A stretch of 10,314 nt of DNA from positions 1 through 10,314 of the forward strand of contig CAJOED010000012.1 of the NCBI GenBank assembly GCA_905233335.1. The letters are read 5' to 3'. A model generated the notes under the pieces. It worked only from the letters and a program-made list of their open reading frames with translations, was not told where the DNA came from and did no database searches. Position 1 is the first letter of the stretch, and each line of letters begins with the position of its first letter. This stretch comes from an uncultured Synergistales bacterium. Its GTDB lineage: Bacteria > Synergistota > Synergistia > Synergistales > Aminobacteriaceae. Below, one piece after another: positions 1-7,112 of this stretch. Position numbers and translations under genes: made by a program.

Positions 1-1039
1 CCAGCAGTTACGCGGTCGATGATTGAGCTTGAGACTACAGTCTTGCCGACCATAGCGTCCGCCCTCCAGCCTTTGCGCGACGTGAACAGGTGCTGGACAG
101 CAACAGCCAAGTACGCATTCGGGTTCATGAGTCCCTGCGGAGTAACTATGCCGTGCCGGTCGTAGTCGGTGTCGTTGCCGAACGCAATATCGTAGTCATC
201 TTTGAGCCTGATGAGGTTTGCCATTGCGTAAGGTGATGAGCAGTCCATTCTGATTTTTCCGTCGTGGTCAGGGGGCATGAATGAGAATGTCGGGTCAAGA
301 TTCGGATTGACGACCTCCAGATTCTTTATGCCGTAAACTTCCGCTATGGGTTTCCAGTAATATATCCCTGAACCGCCGAGTGGATCCGCGCCGATTTTCA
401 GCCCTGACTTTGCGATTGCTTCCATGTCGACAACCGACGCAAGAGCCTTCACGTAAGGCAGAATGAAATCCTCAAAGTGAACGTTGTCCATCTTGATGGC
501 TTTCTCGAACGGTACACGCTTAATGCTTCCGACTCCCTGACGTATAAGCTCGTTCGCTCTGTTCTGTATCTTGCTGGTAATTTCCGGGCTTGCGGGGCCT
601 CCCGATGGCGGGTCGTACTTTATGCCTCCGTCTGTCGGCGGGTTGTGCGAAGGAGTGATGACCATTCCGTCGGCTGTCTTGCTGCCGGGGGTGCGGTTGT
701 GTTCGAGTATTGCTCGTGAGATTACCGGCGTGGGTGTGGGCGCAAAGTCCTTCTGCAGTATCAGCTCTACACCGTTCGCCGCAAGAACTTCTACGCACGT
801 GCGCATTGACGGTTCAGAGAGGGCGTGAGTGTCTGCTCCCAAGTACAGCGGGCCCTGTGCTCGTAGACTGCCTGGGCTATCGCGAGAATATGCGCCTCGT
901 TGAAGCTGTGAAGTGCTGAACTCCCCCGGTGGCCTGATGTGCCGAATGCTACCTGCTGTGTTTTGTCGTCAGGGTTCGGGGCAAGCGTATAGTAATCGCT
1001 GATGAGTGAGGGAATATTTACGATTTTCTTTTCCTGCAT
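1..1039 (-). pseudogene. pgm: phosphoglucomutase (alpha-D-glucose type), frameshifted and cut by the left window edge
   Basis: Interconverts glucose 1-phosphate and glucose 6-phosphate in the cytoplasm, feeding nucleotide-sugar and glycogen synthesis. The start is the ATG at 1039, because AACGGAGG lies 7 bases upstream; an ATG-less extension to 1063 has no such signal. The first frame gives the family N-terminus, with FGTSGHRGS and HSFNEAHILAIAQAV, down to about base 860. The rest of the enzyme is in another frame that stays open from about 860 to base 1: GPLYLGADTHALSEP, the phosphoserine loop ITPSHNPP (642-659), the GADPLGGSG segment and the metal loop DTDYDRHG (about 150-175). Compared with E. 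coli Pgm about 19 bases are missing at the junction, between the first helix and the GP-Y-G strand. Without a frame change the first frame ends at a TAG at 791. This is either a real pseudogene or a sequence error; family identity is very secure. The C-terminal sugar-binding and phosphate-binding domains lie outside the window. Confidence 0.9.
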
Positions 1040-1086
1040 AAAATAGTCCTCCGTTCTTGTCATTATGTTTCATTTGGGATGTGTAT

Positions 1087-1095
1087 ATTATAGCA
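1087..1095 (-). promoter_or_regulatory. extended -10 promoter of pgm
   Basis: Read on the minus strand this is TGCTATAAT, a perfect TATAAT with the TG dinucleotide of an extended -10 element. No recognisable -35 hexamer lies 16-18 bases upstream, because that position is filled by the terminator of the preceding operon. Predicted transcription start is near 1080, giving a leader of about 40 bases before the pgm ATG. Sequence observation; activity is inferred. Confidence 0.6.
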
Positions 1096-1097
1096 AT

Positions 1098-1130
1098 AAA
1101 AAAACTCCCCGACGCTTTTATATCAGGGAG
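1098..1130 (-). terminator. rho-independent terminator of the bamA-lpx operon
   Basis: On the minus strand, 20 bases after the lpxA stop codon, an 8-bp stem (CTCCCTGA at 1130-1123 with TCGGGGAG at 1112-1105, one T-G wobble) encloses a 10-base loop and is followed by seven Ts (1104-1098). The T-run directly abuts the pgm promoter, so the two transcription units are separated by a minimal boundary. Confidence 0.85.
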
Positions 1131-1150
1131 CAAAATTTTTCTCACTCTCT

Positions 1151-1939
1151 CTATATGCCCCAGAACGTTACGCCGCGTTTTGTGCCCTCGTAGAACTCTA
1201 TTATGCGCTGTATCTCCGGGATATATTCTGCTTTCCTGCTCTGTGCTTCCGTGAACGCTTCAGAAAAACTCCGTTCCTTGCTGTACAGTCCACGATAAAA
1301 TCTCGTGATTGCCCGCCGCTTTTCCTCGTCAATCCCGGCACGTTCAAGCCCGACTTTGTTCAGCCCCGTCAGCCTCAACGGTTCCCCTGAAGCAAGCGTG
1401 TAGTGCGGCACGTCCTTCACGACCCGGAAGAGTCCGCCTATCATGCAGTAGTCCCCGATGCGCACAAACTGGTGAACTCCCGCAATCCCTCCGAACACCG
1501 TATGACTTCCTACCTGCACGAAACCGGAAAGCCCGACTTTGTTCGCGACAGTAACGAAATCTCCGACGTGAACATTATGCGCAAAGTGTACGCCGTCCAT
1601 AATGAAGCAGTCATTGCCCACAACGGTCTCATTGCCCTCACCGGTCGCGCGGTTTATCGTAACGTTCTCGCGTATCAGGTTGTTGTTGCCTATTCTCACG
1701 TACGACACTTCACCTTTGTAGCCGTGATCCTGCGGTTCGCCGCCTATCGCTGTGTATTCGCATATTTTGCAGTTCTCCCCGATCGTAACATAGTCATGAA
1801 TGCTCACGTACGCTAAGAGTGTCGTCCCTGCTCCGATTTTCGCTTTGGGTGCAACGATACAGAACGGCCCTATAGTTACGTTGTCGCCGAGTTCCGCTTC
1901 GGGTGAAACTATTGCGCTTGGGTGTATATGAACGCTCAA
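1151..1939 (-). CDS. lpxA: UDP-N-acetylglucosamine acyltransferase LpxA
   Basis: Transfers a 3-hydroxyacyl chain from acyl carrier protein to UDP-GlcNAc, the first step of lipid A synthesis, in the cytoplasm. The chosen start is TTG at 1939: AAGGAGG lies 7 bases upstream and the protein is then 262 residues, the same length as E. coli LpxA. The open frame extends to 1978 but only inside fabZ. Left-handed beta-helix hexapeptide repeats fill residues 3-180, followed by the helical C-terminal domain. The catalytic histidine is H121 in HFAHNVHVG, and the AGVHQF motif follows at about 153-158. The GG pair at 168-169 matches the site of the E. coli acyl-length ruler Gly173, which would permit a long chain (inference). 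The usual Lys equivalent to E. coli K76 is not at its normal place (QDHGYKGE). TTG overlaps the fabZ stop as TTGA, implying coupled translation. Last gene before the terminator. Confidence 0.96.
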   Translation of the reverse strand: MSVHIHPSAIVSPEAELGDNVTIGPFCIVAPKAKIGAGTTLLAYVSIHDYVTIGENCKICEYTAIGGEPQDHGYKGEVSYVRIGNNNLIRENVTINRATGEGNETVVGNDCFIMDGVHFAHNVHVGDFVTVANKVGLSGFVQVGSHTVFGGIAGVHQFVRIGDYCMIGGLFRVVKDVPHYTLASGEPLRLTGLNKVGLERAGIDEEKRRAITRFYRGLYSKERSFSEAFTEAQSRKAEYIPEIQRIIEFYEGTKRGVTFWGI

Positions 1940-2388
1940 CTTGCCGCCTCCTTGTTCAGTGTGTCGCCGATTATGCACATAAATTCTGCTTCTGCTGCTA
2001 TTTCGTCATCAACATATGCAACTGTCTTCACTTTTGCCGAAGTACTGCGGGTTTTCGTGAGTTCTGCTTTCGTTACGAGCTTGTCTCCCGGTCTTACTGG
2101 CTTCCTGAATCTTGCTTTGTCGATGCCGGCTAGAAACGCTATCTTGTCTTTATGCTCCTCACCCATTTTCAGGCCAAGAAGAACAGACGCAACTTGTCCC
2201 ATGCTCTCAAGGATCATAACGCCCGGCATTGTCGGATCTCCCGGAAAATGTCCCTCGAAAAACGGCTCGTTGATCGTTACGTTCTTGTAGCCGGTTACGT
2301 GAGTATCATCATATTCCGTTATTCTGTCGACCATCAAGAATGGATAACGCTGTTTCAGAATTTTCATTACCCCAAATATATCAAGCAA
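1936..2388 (-). CDS. fabZ: 3-hydroxyacyl-ACP dehydratase FabZ
   Basis: Dehydrates 3-hydroxyacyl-ACP to trans-2-enoyl-ACP in fatty acid elongation; it competes with LpxA and LpxD for hydroxyacyl-ACP, which explains its place in lpx operons. The protein is 150 residues, normal for the family. The hot-dog fold signature is intact: RYPFLMVDR near 14-22, catalytic H47 in EPFFEGHFPG, and E61 in MPGVMILESMGQ. The start used is TTG at 2388, 11 bases after a GGAG that lies in the last codons of lpxC; the first in-frame ATG (2367) would still leave the conserved RYPFL segment but has no nearby ribosome site. Six bases separate it from the lpxC stop, and its own stop overlaps the lpxA start. Confidence 0.96.
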   Translation of the reverse strand: MLDIFGVMKILKQRYPFLMVDRITEYDDTHVTGYKNVTINEPFFEGHFPGDPTMPGVMILESMGQVASVLLGLKMGEEHKDKIAFLAGIDKARFRKPVRPGDKLVTKAELTKTRSTSAKVKTVAYVDDEIAAEAEFMCIIGDTLNKEAAS

Positions 2389-2394
2389 AATTTT

Positions 2395-3177
2395 TCATTC
2401 TCCTCTCAATTTTTCCGCAAGTTTCAGATGTAATTCATGACCAGCCCTTACTGCTATTATGTGAGCGTTCACGGGACAGCCAACCGCCGCAAGATCCCCC
2501 ATGAGGTCGAGCACCTTATGACGCACGAACTCATCAGGCCACCGCAAACCTCCTGCCGCCTGTATCTTTTCGCCGACGACGATAGCATTATCGAGGTTTC
2601 CTCCGAGTGCCATTCCGTGTGAGCGCAAATACTCAATGTCCGACAACATCGCAAATGTACGTGCGCCGGAAATTTCCGCAAAATATTTCTCGTGTGAATG
2701 CCCGTAGTCGATTATCTGCGTGCCGATGTATTTATATTCTACAGTATACGTTATGTGCAGGGTGTCAGCCGGAAACGCCGCAACAAATCTTTTTCGGTCA
2801 TCGCTCGAAACAATCACGGGAGCAGAAATATTTTTTGTGATGATGGAGGAAGGTTCGCAGTTCTTCATGAGTTCGCCGCATAGTGTGTTCGAACAGCCGT
2901 CAAGCGCGGGCATCTCTCCGCCGTTCACCGTGATGTTCACACCAGACCAGAATCCCAACCCCGACAACGCCGATAACACATGCTCGCAAGTTCTGACACG
3001 TGAGCCGTCCGGGAAAATGTAGTCCGACCCCCTGTTAGTGCCGGAGAGTGATAATTTGCGCAGAGGCTGACCGTTCATGAGGACTTCAGGAGAGTCGCAA
3101 GGCTCTATAGTGTGTTCGCATTCTTGGCCGGAGTGGAGTCCCTGACCCCGCATGATGATTTTTCCCGTGAGCTTCAT
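2395..3177 (-). CDS. lpxC: UDP-3-O-acyl-N-acetylglucosamine deacetylase LpxC
   Basis: Zinc-dependent cytoplasmic deacetylase, the committed step of lipid A synthesis. At 260 residues it is clearly shorter than E. coli LpxC (305): the first domain is compact and the protein ends soon after the last active-site motif. All the active-site elements can be seen: E65-H66 in TCEHVLSAL, EMPALDG at 88-94, T173 in GARTF, H220 with K221 and D224 in RHKVLD, and H247 in GHELH. By comparison with E. coli the zinc ligands are H66, H220 and D224. The ATG at 3177 overlaps the lpxD stop as ATGA, so the start is well fixed and translation is probably coupled. Order lpxD-lpxC-fabZ-lpxA is common in diderm bacteria outside the Proteobacteria. 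Confidence 0.96.
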   Translation of the reverse strand: MKLTGKIIMRGQGLHSGQECEHTIEPCDSPEVLMNGQPLRKLSLSGTNRGSDYIFPDGSRVRTCEHVLSALSGLGFWSGVNITVNGGEMPALDGCSNTLCGELMKNCEPSSIITKNISAPVIVSSDDRKRFVAAFPADTLHITYTVEYKYIGTQIIDYGHSHEKYFAEISGARTFAMLSDIEYLRSHGMALGGNLDNAIVVGEKIQAAGGLRWPDEFVRHKVLDLMGDLAAVGCPVNAHIIAVRAGHELHLKLAEKLRGE

Positions 3178-4127
3178 TGCTGTAACCCGTCGAGCTTCTT
3201 TTCGAGTATGCGCATTCTCTTGAAGAGCGTGGGAAGATCCGCCGCAAGCACTAACGCCCTTTTCGCCTCGTTGTGCGGACGTGCCGGGAAACCTGACACC
3301 ACAGCCCCGGCAGGTACATCGTTCGTTACGCCCGTGCGCCCGGCAATTATTGCTCCCTTGCCGATGCGAACATGATCCGTTATTCCTGCCTGAACTGACA
3401 TGGTTACGTTGTCCTCAATGATTGAGCTTCCTGCTATGCCCGACATCGAACATATTATGCAGTTCCTTCCGATTTTCACGTTATGCCCGACCTGCACATG
3501 GTTATCTATCTTTGTGCCCGCTCCTATTTCCGTGTCGCTCATCGTGCCCCTGTCTATCGTTGTACATGCGCCTATTTCGACATCATCACCGACAGTTACG
3601 CCCCCGACCTGCGGAATTTTCACGATGCCTTCAGGAGTACGCTCGAAACCGAAACCGTCGCACCCTATCACAGCTCCCGAATGTATTATGCAGTTTCGGC
3701 CGACTTTGACGTTCGCAAGGAGTACAGCATTCGGCTCTATCGTTGTGCCCTCACCGACCCTGCAACCTTCACCGACGAACACGAACGCTCCGACGTACGC
3801 ACCGGGTGAGATTTCTGCGTTCGGTGAAACGACTGCTGACGGGTGAATGCCCAAAAGTTTCTGTGTGCTGTGTGAGAACAGAGCGAGGATTTTCGGGAGC
3901 ATTGCGCGGGGGTTATCGCAGATGAGTCCGTCCCTGCCCGACACAAAAAATTCTTCCGGCGCAACAATAGGAACGTTGACATCGAGAGCGTCGATTATTT
4001 TTTTGTCCCATACTACGCACAAAGATTTTTCGTCGGCTTCTTCCGGCGGTGATATTTTTTTTATTTCGTGTGATGAGTTTCCTTTTGTGTTTATGTGTAA
4101 TTTTTCCGCAATAAAAGCTAAATCCAT
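3174..4127 (-). CDS. lpxD: UDP-3-O-acylglucosamine N-acyltransferase LpxD
   Basis: Adds the N-linked hydroxyacyl chain to UDP-3-O-acylglucosamine, the third step of lipid A synthesis. The start is the ATG at 4127, because GGGAGGT (4140-4134) lies 6 bases upstream; an in-frame extension to 4157 would run into the previous gene. The product is 317 residues. An N-terminal uridine-binding domain (1-90) is followed by hexapeptide repeats from about 94 (IHPSAVVSPNAEI) to 275. The family motif GCDGFGFE lies at 155-162, TTIDRGTM at 189-196, and the catalytic histidine is H215 in QVGHNVKIG. The C-terminus has the usual SGFPARPHNE turn and a charged helix. It starts 17 bases after the preceding gene and overlaps lpxC by 4 bases. 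Confidence 0.96.
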   Translation of the reverse strand: MDLAFIAEKLHINTKGNSSHEIKKISPPEEADEKSLCVVWDKKIIDALDVNVPIVAPEEFFVSGRDGLICDNPRAMLPKILALFSHSTQKLLGIHPSAVVSPNAEISPGAYVGAFVFVGEGCRVGEGTTIEPNAVLLANVKVGRNCIIHSGAVIGCDGFGFERTPEGIVKIPQVGGVTVGDDVEIGACTTIDRGTMSDTEIGAGTKIDNHVQVGHNVKIGRNCIICSMSGIAGSSIIEDNVTMSVQAGITDHVRIGKGAIIAGRTGVTNDVPAGAVVSGFPARPHNEAKRALVLAADLPTLFKRMRILEKKLDGLQQ

Positions 4128-4144
4128 TTCATGACCTCCCATTT

Positions 4145-5359
4145 CTATAAGTGCCACATACCGCGAAGCCCGATTTTGTCTTCTCCTGCCTTGTAGTAAT
4201 ACAGCTCAACAGCAAGATGATCGTCAAAGTGATAACCTGCTGCTGCTTCATGCTCTTTGAGTTCGGGACTGTAACGCCACCATATGTATGAGCCTCGTAT
4301 CCTCACCGGGCTGTACTGGAAACGCAAAAAGTATTCGTTCTCCGGCCACTGCACCTCAACGCCAGCCCATAAGTTGTTGAGCGGCTCAAACCTTCCGCCT
4401 ATTCTGTGCTTCTCGTCGAAATTGTCGAGCGAAAATATTATTTCGGCGTAAATTTCCGGGTTGAGATTCACCGACGGACGAAACGCAAACGATGTCCCTA
4501 TTTCGGGGTAACGTCCCTCAATACCAGCGTATGCCGCAACCCATAACGAGAACGCAAAATTCTCACTGTCAACTCTCGCAGTCAACGTCGACACAGTACC
4601 GGCAGAAAATTTCACGTTCAAGTTCGCACGCATGTTTGCCACCGCATGACGTTCACGCAGAAACTCACGCGCAAAGTTCTCTATGTCGTTCTTATGAGTT
4701 TCAACCCACTTCACCGGAAGTCCGATTAACGGAGAAAGTGCCGGGATCATTCGTGCCTGCAGGTCGTTCCGAAAAACCGCCGGGATTGTTCGTGAAGGCA
4801 GTACGGGGTTTACAGCGAGCACGAGCGGCATGCCGGGACGGAAAGTTATGTTGATGAGGGTGGAATTTTGCGAGATAAATATCTGCTGTGAGAACTCCCA
4901 GCCAGGAAGCATGTAGCTCACTGTTTCGGCGATTTTCTCACGCAGAGCCTCGTCCGCCCAAGTCAGAGCACTTTGCGGAAGTCCCTCAACGAGTCCGGCG
5001 ATGTCCTCACTCATTCCCGAAATATCATCACGGAACCACTCTAACGCCATTCCGCGCAATTCCGGCACAGTGATTTTCACTTCCGGCGTAATTTCCTCGT
5101 CGTGTGCAGTGAAAATTACTTCAGGGGCACCGGCATTCACAGCAACATCATAACCGGCAAACAACCGGGAAGCTACGAGTGCAAGCGTCCCTTCTCTGTC
5201 GATTTCCGGCTCGGCGGGAATTTCTGACCATACAGCATTGAGGCTTCTTGTTACGGCGGGCTTCAGCCATTCGGGGACTCCTGAAACATCAAGCGCACAT
5301 GCAGGAGCACAGAGCACCAGCAGAATTATTACGACGCTAGAACATTTCGCCGAAACCAA
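4145..5359 (-). CDS. uncharacterised exported, probably outer-membrane, beta-rich protein
   Basis: I do not recognise the family. With the TTG start at 5359 (AGGA 7 bases upstream) it has 404 residues and overlaps bamA by 23 bases; an ATG at 5392 giving 415 residues and a more basic N-terminus is the alternative. A signal peptide is clear: hydrophobic core VVIILLVL followed by a signal peptidase I site after ACA, so the mature protein begins near LDVSGVPEW. Residues about 25-220 are mixed alpha/beta with two amphipathic helical stretches. Residues about 235-404 are dominated by alternating polar and hydrophobic strands rich in Trp, Tyr and Phe (for example YIWWRYSPEL, VELYYYKAGE), ending in GLRGMWHL, like a small outer-membrane barrel. 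It sits between bamA and lpxD, where skp/ompH often lies, but its composition and length do not fit the small helical Skp. Function is unknown; an outer-membrane assembly or structural role is inferred from position. Confidence 0.8.
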   Translation of the reverse strand: MVSAKCSSVVIILLVLCAPACALDVSGVPEWLKPAVTRSLNAVWSEIPAEPEIDREGTLALVASRLFAGYDVAVNAGAPEVIFTAHDEEITPEVKITVPELRGMALEWFRDDISGMSEDIAGLVEGLPQSALTWADEALREKIAETVSYMLPGWEFSQQIFISQNSTLINITFRPGMPLVLAVNPVLPSRTIPAVFRNDLQARMIPALSPLIGLPVKWVETHKNDIENFAREFLRERHAVANMRANLNVKFSAGTVSTLTARVDSENFAFSLWVAAYAGIEGRYPEIGTSFAFRPSVNLNPEIYAEIIFSLDNFDEKHRIGGRFEPLNNLWAGVEVQWPENEYFLRFQYSPVRIRGSYIWWRYSPELKEHEAAAGYHFDDHLAVELYYYKAGEDKIGLRGMWHL

Positions 5360-7088
5360 AATATGTCCTGTTTTCCTCTTCACCTTCAGCATAGTCAACA
5401 CGCAGAGTTCCGAAGGGTGTCTTTACGCGCAGGCCAACCCCGTAATTGTCGTGGTAGTTGTCCCAGTCCATATTGTCGTCCGCATTGCCGATGTCGTAAA
5501 ATCCCACGATCGAGAACATTGAACTCACGGGCAGACGAAGCTCGAAATTTCCCATGTACATATTGCTTCCCTCGAATGAACGCGAATTGTAGCCTCGCAA
5601 CGTGTTCATGCCGCCGAGTGAGTAACGCGCAAATGCAGGGAGTGAGTCTTCCGTTGCGGATCCGATGCGTACACGTGCCGCAAGCAAAAACGGGTTGTCG
5701 TCCGTCCATGTTCCTGTTGTGTCTACAACTTCCTCAATTGCTTTATTCAGCGGAAAATAAAGTCTTGCCTGTGTCCAGTACTTCAGGTAGTCATATTCTC
5801 CGCCGAGAACTTTCACTGCCTGTTCGAGCGTCGTATCCCACACAAAGCCCTTTGAGTATGACACATACGGGTCGCGCTTGTCCCACGTCAGCAGAAGCTC
5901 GGCTGTCTGGTTTACCCCGTCCCACATCGTGAGGTCGTCTATGTAGCCGGGTATAGCGTACTGTACATCATCGTATTCCGTGTCCTGGTGTCTGAACGTC
6001 AAGTACCAGCTCCAGTCCTCGTTCGAAAATTTTTTCCCGAAGCCGGCGTAAAACGTAATACTCTCCTCGTCGAACTCGAACTGCCTGCGTCCCTTGTAGT
6101 AATAATATCTGTCGTCGTACGTCCTGTAGGTTGCGCCTATCCTCCACGCAAAAGTTTTTGAGTCCATGTAGGGGCTTGAGAATGATGTCCAGTATGAAGC
6201 CTCGTCGCCCTCGTTGAAGCCCACCTCAAAGTTATAGCCGCGTCCGAAAGTGTTGGTGTCGTTGTACGTCAAGCCTCCCGATACGCCGCTTTCACTTCCG
6301 TATGCCAGGTTGATGCCGACTGATGCAGTGCGCTTCTCCTTCACTGTGAGAATAATATCTACTATTCCGTCCTGATTTTCGGGAACATCAAACGCTACGT
6401 TCACATCCTCGAAATATCCCAGGCCGTTAAGTTTTCCCAAGTTGTGCCGGAAATGCGTAACGTTGAAGATGTCGCCTTCTTTGAGCTTAATTTCGCGGCG
6501 TATAACGTAAGTTCTCGTCTTACTGTTGCCCTGAATGATTACGTCGCGCACTTTCGGTTCGAGTATGGTAACGTAGATATTGCCCCCGCTCGTCTGGACA
6601 TCCGACACTCTCACCATGACATAGCCGGCTTTATGGTAGTGTTCCTGCACTCTGTCGAGGTCGTTGCGGAAAAATACACGGTTGAAGACTGTGCCCGGCA
6701 GTGAGAATACGTCCTTCATGAGCGTCTCGGTGGAGAATAACGTATTGCCCTCAAAGTTTATGGATTCGATTACCGGGTTTTCCCGCACCGAAAAATTTAC
6801 TGCCATTCCTCCGCCTTCAGGTATCATATCAACGTCAACGAACGAAAAAAATCCCTGGCCGTATATCTCTGCAATGTCGTCCGTTATCTTCTCACGGTCT
6901 AACACACTGCCCGGCTTTGTGCTCACAACATTCAGTATGTATTCAGTCGATATATGATCATTGCCCGACACACTGACAGAAGTAACCTGAATACCTGGTG
7001 TTTCGTCCTCGTCATCTTCAGCGTAAGAACATAACGGCAATAATACAATCAGGAAAATCAACAACGCCGCAAATTTATTTCTCATCAC
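5337..7088 (-). CDS. bamA: outer-membrane protein assembly factor BamA (Omp85 family, three POTRA domains)
   Basis: Central component of the machinery that folds and inserts beta-barrel proteins in the outer membrane. Of 583 residues, 1-23 are a signal peptide cut after SYA. Three POTRA domains follow at about 33-104, 105-179 and 180-252, each with the G-N-x-x strand-turn pattern (SGNDHIST, EGNTLFST, QGNSKTRT). The C-terminal 330 residues are the 16-strand barrel, with the Omp85 signature GGMNTLRGY ending at residue 500 and a terminal Phe (FGFGEMF). E. coli BamA has five POTRA domains and 810 residues; three domains also fit TamA, but the lpx context favours BamA. The start is GTG at 7088 or the adjacent ATG at 7085; GGAG lies 12 or 15 bases upstream, rather far for either. 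It follows the membrane-protein gene by 24 bases. Confidence 0.94.
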   Translation of the reverse strand: MMRNKFAALLIFLIVLLPLCSYAEDDEDETPGIQVTSVSVSGNDHISTEYILNVVSTKPGSVLDREKITDDIAEIYGQGFFSFVDVDMIPEGGGMAVNFSVRENPVIESINFEGNTLFSTETLMKDVFSLPGTVFNRVFFRNDLDRVQEHYHKAGYVMVRVSDVQTSGGNIYVTILEPKVRDVIIQGNSKTRTYVIRREIKLKEGDIFNVTHFRHNLGKLNGLGYFEDVNVAFDVPENQDGIVDIILTVKEKRTASVGINLAYGSESGVSGGLTYNDTNTFGRGYNFEVGFNEGDEASYWTSFSSPYMDSKTFAWRIGATYRTYDDRYYYYKGRRQFEFDEESITFYAGFGKKFSNEDWSWYLTFRHQDTEYDDVQYAIPGYIDDLTMWDGVNQTAELLLTWDKRDPYVSYSKGFVWDTTLEQAVKVLGGEYDYLKYWTQARLYFPLNKAIEEVVDTTGTWTDDNPFLLAARVRIGSATEDSLPAFARYSLGGMNTLRGYNSRSFEGSNMYMGNFELRLPVSSMFSIVGFYDIGNADDNMDWDNYHDNYGVGLRVKTPFGTLRVDYAEGEEENRTYFGFGEMF

Positions 7089-7112
7089 AAATAAAACTCT
7101 CTCCTTAAACTA

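Noticed and set aside
848..858. GGGCCCG heptamer at the pgm frame change, resembling a -1 slippery site
   Set aside because: A -1 slippery heptamer must be read as X XXY YYZ; here the incoming frame reads AGG GCC CG, which is the wrong phase, and about six codons of conserved sequence are also missing, which slipping would not explain.
2381..2398. Five-codon ORF (MKNFA) overlapping the lpxC stop as ATGA, before fabZ
   Set aside because: The GGAG lies only one base from this ATG, too close to work, and the same GGAG serves the fabZ TTG at 11 bases.
3400..3846. 148-codon plus-strand ORF rich in Pro, Thr and Ser
   Set aside because: Antisense shadow of the lpxD hexapeptide repeats; periodicity comes from the real gene.
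1151..4127. Repetitive hexapeptide coding pattern in lpxA and lpxD considered as DNA repeats
   Set aside because: The repetition is at protein level (left-handed beta-helix) with no conserved DNA unit, so it is not a repeat array or CRISPR.
5280..5330. Possible lipoprotein box in the signal peptide of the unknown exported protein (Cys residues after LLVL and APA)
   Set aside because: Neither Cys has the required small residue pattern (LVLC has Leu at -1, APAC lacks the -3 aliphatic), while ACA followed by LD is a good signal peptidase I site.
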